DNA from: an uncultured Clostridia bacterium
GTDB taxonomy: Bacteria; Bacillota_A; Clostridia; Oscillospirales; Oscillospiraceae
DNA: 55,093 bases
NCBI GenBank assembly: GCA_949289625.1
Contig: CASEPH010000339.1
Location: 1-55,093, forward strand
Direction: 5' to 3'
Shown here: in pieces, positions 33,894-41,761 of the stretch
How the letters are laid out: the number at the start of each line of letters is the position of its first letter
How positions within the stretch are numbered: position 1 is the stretch's first letter
The notes under the pieces: model-generated
Databases searched by the model: none
Seen by the model: the letters and a program-made list of their open reading frames with translations, nothing else
What the model was told of the DNA's origin: nothing
Translations under genes and position numbers: made by a program

Positions 33894-34610
33894 TTAGCCT
33901 CTCGCGGAAGCCTTCTGCGGATTACGTCCGGAAGCCTTCTGCGGGTTCTTGCTGATGCCAGTCTCAGTCAGCTTGACCTTGTTGTTCTTCACAGTGTTCT
34001 TCAGAACCACCAGGCCGCCTTTAGGACCAGGGATGGCACCGCGAATGACAATCATGTTCAGATCAGCATCCACCTTGACCACGTCCAGGTTCTGGACCGT
34101 GACCTGCTCAACACCCATCTGTCCAGCGCCGATCTTACCCTTGAAAATACGGGAAGGCGTGGAGCAGGAGTTCATGGAACCGGCATGTCTGTGCACAGGG
34201 CCGCCGCCATGGGTCATGGGGGTACGCTGTGCGCCGTGACGCTTAATAACGCCCTGATAGCCGTGGCCCTTGGAGATACCGGTCACATCGACCTTATCGC
34301 CAGCAGCGAAGACATCTGCCTTCACCTCATCGCCCACATTCAGGGTGCTGTCCTCAAGGCGGAACTCCTTGAGCACTTTCTTCAGGGCCACATTGGCCTT
34401 CTTGAGATGGCCAGCCTCAGGCTTGGTGAGCTTGGACTCTTTCACGTCCTCATAGCCCATCTGGACCGCGGCGTAGCCGTCTTTTTCCACAGTCTTCACC
34501 TGAGTGACGGTGCAGGGACCGGCTTCTACAACAGTAACCGGAATGACCTTGCCGCTCTCATCGAAGATCTGGGTCATACCCACTTTTTTGCCGATGATTG
34601 CTTTTTTCAT
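33894..34610 (-). CDS. rplC: 50S ribosomal protein L3 with duplicated C-terminal tail
   Basis: Early-assembly protein near the peptidyl-transferase centre, 238 residues against about 210 usually. [20 protein letters not shown] opens it (ATG at 34610 with AGGAGG; a 12-codon upstream extension is rejected), and the W-loop region [20 protein letters not shown] is present. The end carries a short duplication, [17 protein letters not shown], basic and probably disordered. It is separated from rpsJ by a 102-nt gap with a hairpin. Confidence 0.98.
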   Translation of the reverse strand: MKKAIIGKKVGMTQIFDESGKVIPVTVVEAGPCTVTQVKTVEKDGYAAVQMGYEDVKESKLTKPEAGHLKKANVALKKVLKEFRLEDSTLNVGDEVKADVFAAGDKVDVTGISKGHGYQGVIKRHGAQRTPMTHGGGPVHRHAGSMNSCSTPSRIFKGKIGAGQMGVEQVTVQNLDVVKVDADLNMIVIRGAIPGPKGGLVVLKNTVKNNKVKLTETGISKNPQKASGRNPQKASARG

Positions 34611-34712
34611 AGTGTTTCCTCCTGTTAAGGTTATTGGTTGACGCATTGGGACGCCAACTTGACCCGTCCGCTTTTACGGACTTGGTACGCTGTATTCCGT
34701 GGGTTGGGGGAA
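34611..34712 (-). other. 102-nt gap between rpsJ and rplC with a small hairpin
   Basis: Much wider than other gaps in the superoperon. On the minus strand it contains GTCCG-TAAAAG-CGGAC (34666-34681), possibly extended by CCAA/TTGG. No promoter or reading frame was recognised; it may be a processing or protein-binding site. Confidence 0.4.
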
Positions 34713-35024
34713 TTACAGCTTTATCTCAATCTCAACGCCAGCAGGCAGCTCCAGGGCCATGAGGGCCTCAACGCACTTCTGATTGGGGTTGAGAATATCG
34801 ATCAGTCTCTTATGAGTCCGGCGCTCAAACTGCTCCCGGCTGTCCTTGTATTTATGCACAGCCCGCAGGATGGTGACGACCTCTTTCTTGGTGGGCAGAG
34901 GAATGGGACCGGAGACCTGTGCGCCATTGCGCTTGGCAGTCTCGACAATCTTCTCTGCGCTGGAATCGATGATCTGATGATCGTAAGCCTTGAGGCGGAT
35001 CCGGATCATATCTTTGTTTGCCAT
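34713..35024 (-). CDS. rpsJ: 30S ribosomal protein S10 (NusE)
   Basis: Small-subunit head protein and transcription antitermination factor, 103 residues: [20 protein letters not shown] at the start, then [28 protein letters not shown] site. First gene of the superoperon, preceded by a leader of about 255 nt and a promoter with a perfect -35 box. Confidence 0.99.
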   Translation of the reverse strand: MANKDMIRIRLKAYDHQIIDSSAEKIVETAKRNGAQVSGPIPLPTKKEVVTILRAVHKYKDSREQFERRTHKRLIDILNPNQKCVEALMALELPAGVEIEIKL

Positions 35025-35279
35025 TGTGGGGTTCCTCCTTAATTTCGTATCCAGTTATGTCTTTCATCTGGGTACGGTGAGAGATTTCTGTCCGCTATGC
35101 CGTGCGTATCATTCCGGGCCATGGAAAAGACCGGCAGAAAGCCGGCCCAAGACCACATCCCGACGATATACGCCGCGAAGCAGTTCTCTCAGCCGCCCGA
35201 TTAACGGACTTACTCCGCAGAAGTTACCGGAATTTCTTCCGCAATCTCCTGTTTCATCGCAGTGCGCGCAAACTCGCGC
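35025..35279 (-). promoter_or_regulatory. Leader of the S10 operon with possible attenuator hairpin
   Basis: About 255 nt of untranslated leader. On the minus strand GGCCGGC-TTTCT-GCCGGTC (35129-35147) is followed by TCTTTTCC, which looks like a weak intrinsic terminator about 135 nt after the predicted start. It may allow premature termination control of ribosomal protein synthesis. No coding frame is supported here. Confidence 0.45.
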
Positions 35280-35285
35280 TTGAGT

Positions 35286-35314
35286 ATAATACAACAAATC
35301 CCCCTTGTTGTCAA
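35286..35314 (-). promoter_or_regulatory. Promoter of the S10-spc-alpha superoperon
   Basis: Minus strand: -35 TTGACA (35309-35314), 17-nt spacer, -10 TATTAT (35286-35291). The -35 box lies in the loop and one arm of the hairpin at 35296-35323. Confidence 0.8.
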
Positions 35315-35323
35315 GGGGGATTT
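35296..35323. terminator. Hairpin after proS overlapping the S10 promoter
   Basis: Perfect 12-bp inverted repeat AAATCCCCCTTG/CAAGGGGGATTT with a 4-nt loop, 30 nt after the proS stop. The T-rich tract is clear only on the plus-strand side (CAACTTTTTT); on the minus strand the tail is TTGTTGTATTAT, so termination there may be partial. Confidence 0.6.
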
Positions 35324-35353
35324 GCAACTTTTTTATTATTTCCCGGGCGGCTT

Positions 35354-36793
35354 TTAATAGGCCACGCCCCAATAGATCATCTTTTCCGCTTTCTTGCCGC
35401 AGATGGGGCAGACGTCGGACAGATGCTCCTGCTCGAAGGGGATGCAGCGGGAGGTCATACCGGCCTTCTCCTTCATATCCAGCTCACACTGGAGATTTCC
35501 GCACCACATGGTCTTGATGAAGCCGCCGTGTTCCTCCTGAAGCTGCTTGGCCTCTTCCAGAGAATAGGCTGCATAGGTGTGGTCAGCAATGTTCTTCGCC
35601 GCTTTTTCATAAAGGCCGTTGTGGACCGCATCCAGCAGCGCAGGCACCTGGGCTTCCAGCTCTGTCAGGGCAATCACAGTCTTTTCGCCGTTATCCCGGC
35701 GGCAGGCTACGCACTGGCCCTGCTCCAGATCCTTGGGGCCAATCTCGATCCGCAGGGGCACGCCCTTCATCTCGTATTCGGCAAACTTCCAGCCGGGGCT
35801 GTTGTCGCTAAAGTCGCCCTTGACCCGCAGGCCCAGAGCCTTCAGCCGGGCCACCAGATCCTCCGCCGCCTCGTTGACACCGGGCTTATGGGCAGCAATG
35901 GGCAGTACCACCACCTGAATCGGTGCAATCCGCGGCGGCAGCACCAGGCCATTATTATCGCCGTGGGTCATGATAATACCGCCAATGATCCGGGTAGACA
36001 GGCCCCAGGAGGTCTCAAAGGGATGGGTCAGCTGGTTATTTTTATCGGTAAAGGTGATATCAAAAGCCGTGGGGAACCCGTCGCCGAAGAAGTGGCTGGT
36101 GGCACCCTGGAGGGCCTTCCGGTCATGCATCATACATTCAATTGTATAGGTCCGTTCCGCACCGGCGAACTTTTCCTTATCCGTTTTCTGGCCCCGGATC
36201 ACCGGCATAGCCAAAACGTTTTCACACAGGTCCGCATAGGTCTCCAGCTGCTGCTCCGTCTCGGCGATGGCCTCCTCCGCCGTGGCGTGCAGGGTATGGC
36301 CCTCCTGCCACAGGAACTCCCGATGCCGCAGGAAGGGACGAGAGGTCTTTTCCCACCGGAGCACGCTGCACCACTGGTTGTACAGCAGGGGCAGATCTCT
36401 CCAAGAATGGACAATATGGCTCCAATGGTCGCAGAACAGCGTCTCAGAGGTAGGCCGAACGCAGAGCCGCTCCTCCAGCTTTTCGCTGCCGCCATGGGTG
36501 ACCCACGCGCATTCCGGCGCAAAGCCGGAAACGTGATCCTTCTCCTTCTGCAGCAGGCTCTCCGGAATCAGCATGGGCATGGATACGTTCACATGTCCGG
36601 TGGCCTTAAAGCGGTCATCCAGCTCCTTCTGGATATTCTCCCAGATGGCGTAGCCATATGGCCGGAGAATAAACATCCCCTTGGTGCTGGTATAGTCGAT
36701 GAGCTCCGCCTTGGTACATACGTCGGTATACCACTTGGCGAAGTCCGTCTCCATATCGGTAATACGTTCCACCTGTTTCTTCTCTTTTGCCAT
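35354..36793 (-). CDS. proS: Prolyl-tRNA synthetase, type 3 (eukaryote/archaea-like)
   Basis: Class II synthetase of 479 residues, the short form without the editing insertion of the E. coli type. Class II motifs: motif 2 around [20 protein letters not shown] and motif 3 within [20 protein letters not shown]. The C-terminal domain has the zinc-type cysteines (CGNLQCELD and CPICGKK) and ends with a Tyr (WGVAY), as in archaeal-like ProRS. AAAGGATG site. Own promoter at 36849-36877. It stands immediately above the S10 operon. Confidence 0.97.
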   Translation of the reverse strand: MAKEKKQVERITDMETDFAKWYTDVCTKAELIDYTSTKGMFILRPYGYAIWENIQKELDDRFKATGHVNVSMPMLIPESLLQKEKDHVSGFAPECAWVTHGGSEKLEERLCVRPTSETLFCDHWSHIVHSWRDLPLLYNQWCSVLRWEKTSRPFLRHREFLWQEGHTLHATAEEAIAETEQQLETYADLCENVLAMPVIRGQKTDKEKFAGAERTYTIECMMHDRKALQGATSHFFGDGFPTAFDITFTDKNNQLTHPFETSWGLSTRIIGGIIMTHGDNNGLVLPPRIAPIQVVVLPIAAHKPGVNEAAEDLVARLKALGLRVKGDFSDNSPGWKFAEYEMKGVPLRIEIGPKDLEQGQCVACRRDNGEKTVIALTELEAQVPALLDAVHNGLYEKAAKNIADHTYAAYSLEEAKQLQEEHGGFIKTMWCGNLQCELDMKEKAGMTSRCIPFEQEHLSDVCPICGKKAEKMIYWGVAY

Positions 36794-36848
36794 AATCTTT
36801 CATCCTTTCACGCAGCGCCTTCCGCCCCGCGTTCGTCTCGTATCGCTT

Positions 36849-36877
36849 ATGATACCACAATTATCCCGCACCTTCAA
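36849..36877 (-). promoter_or_regulatory. Promoter of proS
   Basis: Minus strand: -35 TTGAAG (36872-36877), 17-nt spacer, -10 TATCAT (36849-36854), about 55 nt before the proS ATG. Confidence 0.6.
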
Positions 36878-36935
36878 GAGCACTTTCCCGGATTTTGCAT
36901 AGGATAGAGTAGAATTTCTCAAAAGGAGGCATTGG

Positions 36936-37226
36936 ATGCAGAGCTATGAGTTTTACATAAAGCCCTCCCCGGGGGAATATGTGGATGCCACCGTTCCACT
37001 GTCCTCTTCCTCAGGCGCCATAATCTCCGGCCTTGTCACCGACCAGCAGACGCCGGTAGAAGGTGCGCTGGTCCTGCTGCTGGAGCAGGACTCCGGGCAA
37101 CTGCTGTTTTACACCGTCACCGACGCCCAGGGCCGGTTTTGGTTTGGCCCACTGCCCGACGACACATTATATCTGCTCCGGGTCCAGAAGCTCAGCAACC
37201 AGACCCGCACGGTGGAGCTAACCTAG
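36936..37226 (+). CDS. Small carboxypeptidase-regulatory-like (beta-sandwich) protein
   Basis: A 96-residue protein with no signal peptide or membrane segment. Residues about 30-90 (ISGLVTDQQTPVEGALVLLL, then TVTDAQGRFWFGPLPDDTLY) look like a carboxypeptidase-regulatory/transthyretin-type beta-sandwich, a fold usually found in secreted proteins or as repeats in adhesins. A lone cytoplasmic copy is unusual. AAAAGGAGG site. It is a single-gene unit ended by a strong hairpin. Function unknown. Confidence 0.8.
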   Translation: MQSYEFYIKPSPGEYVDATVPLSSSSGAIISGLVTDQQTPVEGALVLLLEQDSGQLLFYTVTDAQGRFWFGPLPDDTLYLLRVQKLSNQTRTVELT

Positions 37227-37227
37227 C

Positions 37228-37254
37228 AAAAGGGAGGGTACCCCCTCCCTTTTT
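37228..37254. terminator. Bidirectional terminator between the small beta-sandwich gene and the acyltransferase
   Basis: Stem AAAGGGAGGG/CCCTCCCTTT with a 4-nt loop, T-tract on the plus side and A-tract/T-tract on the other. It touches the stop codon of the convergent acyltransferase gene. Confidence 0.85.
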
Positions 37255-38227
37255 ATGATATCAGCTTATTCCTTCCAAAACAGCTTCGGAACAGCCCAGC
37301 AACAGGCGGACTGGAAAACAGCAGCAGCATTCCCACCAAAATTACCAAGGTCCACAGGCCAGGATGTGCCACCCGCTCCATCACACCATAATGATCCAGT
37401 GTTTTGATGACAAATCCATGGAGTAGATAAACCGGCAGCGTATTTTGCCCTATGTACGTCAGCACTGGAATTCTCCGATTCGGCATCCACGCCATGAAGG
37501 CCCCCAGGCAGACCACCGCAAAGGCCAGTAGCGTTGCTCGATTGATCACGCTGCCGCCTTTTTTCCCGTAAGGATATTTCCAATAAAGCCACTTGTGGGA
37601 GATCTCCTCCCGGAACAGGTATAGCACTAGGAATCCCACCGTCACCGCCAAAGCCAGCGCAATTCGCAGCAGCATCCGTCTGGATTTACCCTGTCCCTGC
37701 CACCAGGCTCTAATTTCTGCATTCCAGCCACGGCAGTAATATCCCAGCAAAAACATAGGAAACAGCGCCACCATCCGCTGAAAGCTGAGCACATAGCGCA
37801 GCTCCTGCTCCCAGCCGGTCAGCAGTGCCAACGCCAGTACCACCCCCAGCGCCAACACCTGCTGCTTCAGGTTTTTGACATCCAGCAGCGGCAGCAACAG
37901 CCGCCACAGGAACAAGGCCATCAGGAACCACATGAGCCAGTAGGGTTCCAGCAGCTTTAGTTCCTCCTCCGTTTTCCAGAAATACAGAGCAGCCACACTG
38001 TAAAGCACCTGGAACACCAGGTAGGGCAGCATCAGGGATCGAATGCAGTGCCGATCTGCGTATTTGGCAAAGTATCCGCTGATCCACACAAACAGGGGCA
38101 TATGGAAAGAATAGATCACCAGGTAAACATAGTCCTGGATCGGCCCTTCCTGCAGTTCCAGCAAATGGCCCAAAACCACCAGGATCATGAGAAAACATCT
38201 GAAGTTGTCCATTCTTGCACTTCGCAC
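37253..38227 (-). CDS. Acyltransferase family 3 membrane protein (OafA-like)
   Basis: Integral membrane O-acyltransferase of about 324 residues with roughly ten membrane segments. The N-terminus (MDNFRCFLMILVVLGHLLEL) and YSFHMPLFVWISGYFAK match acyltransferase-3 proteins, in which the His after VVLG is thought catalytic; such enzymes O-acetylate peptidoglycan, exopolysaccharide or antibiotics. A GTG at 38227 with GGTGGAG upstream is preferred; an ATG 15 nt further in has no good site, and the long upstream frame is an artefact of the GC-rich preceding gene. Last gene of the xpaC-telA-lemA-TPM group, 70 nt after TPM. Substrate unknown. Confidence 0.85.
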   Translation of the reverse strand: MRSARMDNFRCFLMILVVLGHLLELQEGPIQDYVYLVIYSFHMPLFVWISGYFAKYADRHCIRSLMLPYLVFQVLYSVAALYFWKTEEELKLLEPYWLMWFLMALFLWRLLLPLLDVKNLKQQVLALGVVLALALLTGWEQELRYVLSFQRMVALFPMFLLGYYCRGWNAEIRAWWQGQGKSRRMLLRIALALAVTVGFLVLYLFREEISHKWLYWKYPYGKKGGSVINRATLLAFAVVCLGAFMAWMPNRRIPVLTYIGQNTLPVYLLHGFVIKTLDHYGVMERVAHPGLWTLVILVGMLLLFSSPPVAGLFRSCFGRNKLIS

Positions 38228-38265
38228 CGGCTCCACCCCTTTGCGCTGATTGGATGCTACAACAG

Positions 38266-38293
38266 GGAGGAAAGAGCTTTCGCCCTTTCCTCC
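38266..38293. other. Hairpin between TPM gene and acyltransferase gene
   Basis: Inverted repeat GGAGGAAAG/CTTTCCTCC. On the minus strand (direction of transcription) no T-tract follows, so it is more likely a stability or processing hairpin than a terminator; a T-tract lies only on the plus side. Confidence 0.4.
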
Positions 38294-38297
38294 ATTT

Positions 38298-39182
38298 TTA
38301 TCTGCGTCCTGCTCCGCCGCCGTGACCGCCGCCGCCGCCGAAGCCGCCTCCACCGAAGCCACCGCCGCCGAAGCCACCGCCGTGGAAGCCACCGCCGCCA
38401 AAGCCGCCGTATCCGCCTGGCCCTCTGGGCGGTCTTGGTCCTCTTGGTCCTCCGCACCAGGTGGGCCCCAGGCACCACAACATACTCGGCCGCCGCATGG
38501 CGCCAAAAAACGCCACAATAAACACGACCACCACGATGAACGACAGAATCATGCTCAAAACATTTTGGATCGTTGCGCCCACCGCATGGGCTACCGACGC
38601 GCTTCCGCCACCAAAGGCTGCGGTGCCGTTTTCCACCCGGGTGGAATTATAGTTTTGCAGATCTACATTATAATAGCTTTCATACCAGGAGAAAATCGCC
38701 TGCACCGTATCGTAGACGGCAGCATCATAATTGCCGCTGTCCAGGCTGTCATAGCAATACTCCTCCAGAATCTGCTCCAGCCGGCCGGCAGACAGATCGT
38801 TTTCAATACCGCTGCCGCTGGTGATCCAGCACTTTTTCTCCGCCGTCACCAGGACAAAGACAGTACCGTTGTTCTTCTCCTTGTCTCCCACGCCCCACTG
38901 GTTGATGACCTCATAGGCATATTCCTCCGTATTGAGATCATTCAGGAACTCCAACGTCACCACGGCCACCTGGCCGCCGCAGGCATTGGTAAGGGCAATA
39001 TTCTGCCGGTTGATATAGTCCTTCGTGGCAGAGGACAGGCACTGGGCGTCGTCCACATAGTACACGCCGTTGGCCACATCCGGGGGAGAGACGATATCCG
39101 ACGCAGCCCGGACCGGAACCGCAAACAGCGACACCAGCAGCAGCACCGCCAAGAACAGTCCGGAAAGCTTCCATTTTTTCAT
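38298..39182 (-). CDS. TPM-domain membrane protein with glycine-rich tail (YgcG-like)
   Basis: Exported membrane-bound protein of 294 residues. Signal peptide 1-27 (cleavage after VRA), then a TPM phosphatase-like domain (about 35-175) including GVYYVDDAQCLSSATKDYIN and NNGTVFVLVTAEKKCWITSG, one membrane segment near 210-230 (SMILSFIVVVVFIVAFFGA) and a tail of 60 residues rich in Gly with Phe/His (GGFGGGGFHGGGFGGGG). TPM proteins are linked to photosystem repair in plants and to envelope functions in bacteria, often beside lemA. It overlaps lemA by 4 nt (ATGA). Confidence 0.9.
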   Translation of the reverse strand: MKKWKLSGLFLAVLLLVSLFAVPVRAASDIVSPPDVANGVYYVDDAQCLSSATKDYINRQNIALTNACGGQVAVVTLEFLNDLNTEEYAYEVINQWGVGDKEKNNGTVFVLVTAEKKCWITSGSGIENDLSAGRLEQILEEYCYDSLDSGNYDAAVYDTVQAIFSWYESYYNVDLQNYNSTRVENGTAAFGGGSASVAHAVGATIQNVLSMILSFIVVVVFIVAFFGAMRRPSMLWCLGPTWCGGPRGPRPPRGPGGYGGFGGGGFHGGGFGGGGFGGGGFGGGGGHGGGAGRR

Positions 39183-39721
39183 GCGTACTCCTCCACTTCT
39201 TCTACCCCGGTCAGTGCGCCAAACAACTCCGCCGGGAAGCCGCCCAACACATGGTCATTGAACTGCCGGGCACCGGCATTGAAATCCGTGGCAAGCTTAT
39301 CGATCTTCATTTCATAGGAGGCGATATCCGCTGTCAAGCTCTGACGGAACTCGTCGTCCTCCTGGGACAGGCTAAGGCTTTGCAGCTTTTGATCCAGGGT
39401 CTCCACCGCATCCGTCAGGGCAGTGTTGGCGTCGTATTTTCCCGAAAAGCCCTCCGCCGCCTCCAAATCACTGCAAGCCTGCTCCACCTGTTTCGTCTCA
39501 GCAGACGCATCATAACGAGCCGCGATCTTGCACAGATTTCTGGCGTATTCCACCCGGAGATCCAGGTTCGTGGAAATCCCGTAGCCGCTGCCGTCTACGC
39601 CCACATAAAACGCCTCGCTGGCAGACCGGCGTTCTGACGTCAGACTCCGAAAGGTTCCAAACAGCGTACCAAGTACCAGCACCGCAGCCAGTACGCCATA
39701 AGCTGTCCCCCGTTTTTTCAT
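39179..39721 (-). CDS. LemA-family membrane protein
   Basis: Membrane protein of 180 residues with an N-terminal segment (about 8-24) and a helical domain ending in TDFNAGARQFNDHVLGGFPA, the recognisable LemA pattern. The family is often encoded next to TPM/YgcG proteins, as here; function is poorly known (membrane-associated, stress-related). AGAGGAT site. It lies 3 nt below telA and overlaps the TPM gene. Confidence 0.85.
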   Translation of the reverse strand: MKKRGTAYGVLAAVLVLGTLFGTFRSLTSERRSASEAFYVGVDGSGYGISTNLDLRVEYARNLCKIAARYDASAETKQVEQACSDLEAAEGFSGKYDANTALTDAVETLDQKLQSLSLSQEDDEFRQSLTADIASYEMKIDKLATDFNAGARQFNDHVLGGFPAELFGALTGVEEVEEYA

Positions 39722-39724
39722 AGA

Positions 39725-40864
39725 TTATCCTCTCACTTCCAAAAGCTTCTGCTTGAGCTCCCCTTCGATGCGGCGGAGCTCCACTTCGGCCGCCTGCCGT
39801 TTCTGACGGCCCTCGTTCTGGATCTGCACCACCTCATCCAGGGTGGAGATCAGGCTCTGATTGGTATGCTGGAGCGTTTCAATATCCACGATGCCCCGCT
39901 CCGATTCCTTGGCCGTCTCAATGGTAGCCATTTTCAGCATATCCGCATTTTTCTTCAGCAAATTATTGGTCATATCCGACACAGCCCGCTGGGCTTCCAT
40001 GGCCTGCTTGGAATGGGTAATTCCCAAAGCCAGCACCATCTGGCTCTTCCACAGGGGGATGGTATTGACCAAAGAGGTCTGGATCTTCTCCGTCATCAGG
40101 GTGTCATTATTCTGGATCATGCGGATCTGGGGACCCATCTGAATGGAGATCTGACGGGTCAGTTTCAGATCATAGAGCTTTTTCTCAAACCGCTCGCACA
40201 TGGAGGCGTAGTCGTTGGCCGCCTGGGCATCCTCGGGCAGACCGCTCTGTTTGGCCTTTTCATAGAGCTCCACCAGGGTGGTGCTGCGCTCCTCCGCCAG
40301 TTTCTTCTCTCCCGCCAGGATATACATGGTCAGCTGTTTAAAGTACTCCAGATTCTTCTCGTACATCTGGTCCAGCAAGGCCACATCCTTCATCAGCGTC
40401 ACCTGATGATTCTCCAGCTGCTCGGCAATCTTGTCCACGTTAGCTTCCGCTTTATCATACTTGATCTTCATATTCTGAATGTTATTGGACGCCTTTTTGA
40501 ACAGGCCGAACAGTCCCTTTTTCTCCTCTTCCTCAGCGGAAAAGCCCTTAAGCTCTGCCACAAGAGACGTAACCATCTCTCCCAGCTCTCCCATATCCTT
40601 GGTGCGCACCGCTCCCAGGGTGGACTCAGAGAAGCTGGCAATGTTCTTCTGGGCAGCTGCACCATACTGAAGCACCATGCCGGAATTGGTCAGGTCAATC
40701 TTTTCTGCAAATTCCAGCACCGCCTGCTGCTCCGCCGGGGTCAGGTTGGAAAGATCCGGTCCCGCCTCCGGCACCGGCTTATCTGCCTCCTGGGTTTCCA
40801 GCTTCAGCTCCGGCGTTGTGGTCAAATCAGGGGTCAGGGTCAGTTCAGGGATCTTCTCATCCAT
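39725..40864 (-). CDS. TelA-like toxic anion resistance protein
   Basis: Cytoplasmic helical protein of 379 residues from the TelA/KlaA family, originally tied to tellurite resistance and in Listeria to nisin and beta-lactam tolerance. It has an acidic Thr/Pro-rich N-terminus, several coiled-coil segments, and the family block QIRMIQNNDTLMTEKIQTSL followed by NTIPLWKSQMVLALG. AAAGGAG site. It follows xpaC by 18 nt; XpaC and TelA are a known pair in Bacillota (yceGH-type). Its cargo or partner here is likely XpaC. Confidence 0.92.
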   Translation of the reverse strand: MDEKIPELTLTPDLTTTPELKLETQEADKPVPEAGPDLSNLTPAEQQAVLEFAEKIDLTNSGMVLQYGAAAQKNIASFSESTLGAVRTKDMGELGEMVTSLVAELKGFSAEEEEKKGLFGLFKKASNNIQNMKIKYDKAEANVDKIAEQLENHQVTLMKDVALLDQMYEKNLEYFKQLTMYILAGEKKLAEERSTTLVELYEKAKQSGLPEDAQAANDYASMCERFEKKLYDLKLTRQISIQMGPQIRMIQNNDTLMTEKIQTSLVNTIPLWKSQMVLALGITHSKQAMEAQRAVSDMTNNLLKKNADMLKMATIETAKESERGIVDIETLQHTNQSLISTLDEVVQIQNEGRQKRQAAEVELRRIEGELKQKLLEVRG

Positions 40865-40882
40865 AGTAATTACTCCTTTATA

Positions 40883-41539
40883 TTATATAGTATCGTGTTT
40901 CTGTTCCTCGGCCGTCAGCAGCCCTTCCGATTCCATTATCCGCTGCATCACCTGAATATCCGCCGAGATATCCATGGCCTCCGCTTCATACAAGTTGTCC
41001 AGTTGCTTTTGAAACGCCGCCTCCACCTTCCCCAACATCTCCTCGATCTTGTCCATGGTGGAGGTGATATTTTCCCCAGCAGCCTGCTGCCGCTCCAGGG
41101 CTCGATAGCGTCGCAGCAGCGTCACAGTGGTAGGAAGATAGTAATTGAGAAATTTTCTGGTACGGTTCAGCCGGGAGGTATCCTCCTCCAGGGCCACAAA
41201 TATCTTGTTCCCCAAGATTTCCAAAGCATCCACATGGGCCCGGAGTCCAGGCTCCTTCACCGCATCCCCCAGGGTCTTCAATTCCTGGAGCCGCTCTCTA
41301 CCCTGCAAAATCAGGGCATCCACCTCCGGATCACCGGAATCCGGCGGTGCCTGGGGCAATTCCACCTCTTCTACCGTCCCCGGGAAGAAGTGCCGCGCCA
41401 CAAAATAGGCAGCCACCGTCACCGCAGCGTACACCAGATAATGCCACAAAAGATACATGGGCAGCAGCAGGCAGCAGAGCAGCCATACGCCCGCCGCAAC
41501 GTAAACAGGAATTACAGATCTGTGTATAATTTTTTTCAA
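40883..41539 (-). CDS. xpaC: XpaC-like protein (5-bromo-4-chloroindolyl phosphate hydrolysis family)
   Basis: Membrane-associated protein of 218 residues with two N-terminal membrane segments (about 10-50), then a helical domain with DALEILGNKIFVALEEDTSR and RKFLNYYLPTTVTLLRRYRA, the XpaC signature. The start is TTG with GAAGGTGA 8 nt upstream. First gene of the operon xpaC-telA-lemA-TPM-acyltransferase, with a sigma-A promoter at 41563-41591. The X-phosphate name is historical; the biochemical role is not known. Confidence 0.9.
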   Translation of the reverse strand: MKKIIHRSVIPVYVAAGVWLLCCLLLPMYLLWHYLVYAAVTVAAYFVARHFFPGTVEEVELPQAPPDSGDPEVDALILQGRERLQELKTLGDAVKEPGLRAHVDALEILGNKIFVALEEDTSRLNRTRKFLNYYLPTTVTLLRRYRALERQQAAGENITSTMDKIEEMLGKVEAAFQKQLDNLYEAEAMDISADIQVMQRIMESEGLLTAEEQKHDTI

Positions 41540-41562
41540 TATAATTCACCTTCTGTGGGTTC

Positions 41563-41591
41563 ATTTTACCGCATCCTGCTTTTCCTGTCAA
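41563..41591 (-). promoter_or_regulatory. Promoter of the xpaC operon
   Basis: Minus strand: -35 TTGACA (41586-41591), 17-nt spacer, -10 TAAAAT (41563-41568), about 15 nt from the start site to the ribosome site. Confidence 0.75.
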
Positions 41592-41603
41592 GAATTATTG
41601 ACA
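41586..41603. promoter_or_regulatory. Near-palindrome between xpaC and ilvA promoters
   Basis: TGTCAAGAA/TTATTGACA, an 18-bp palindrome with one mismatched pair. It covers the xpaC -35 box and ends 4 nt before the -35 box of the divergent threonine deaminase gene. Candidate binding site for a dimeric regulator. Confidence 0.4.
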
Positions 41604-41607
41604 GCGG

Positions 41608-41636
41608 TTGACACCCTTCCAAAATCATATTATACT
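41608..41636 (+). promoter_or_regulatory. Promoter of the threonine deaminase-rpe pair
   Basis: -35 TTGACA (41608-41613), 17-nt spacer, -10 TATACT (41631-41636), about 125 nt before the gene start. The leader contains a weak GC-rich hairpin followed by TTTTT near 41704-41728. Confidence 0.75.
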
Positions 41637-41761
41637 GAGTATTATAATTCTTTTCGCCCACAATTTCTATACATAGTTTATTTCTTTACACATTGTTTAC
41701 CGCCGGGCTTTCCCTGCGGCCTTTTTACGCCTGAAGAAAACAAAAAAGAAGGGATTTTCAC

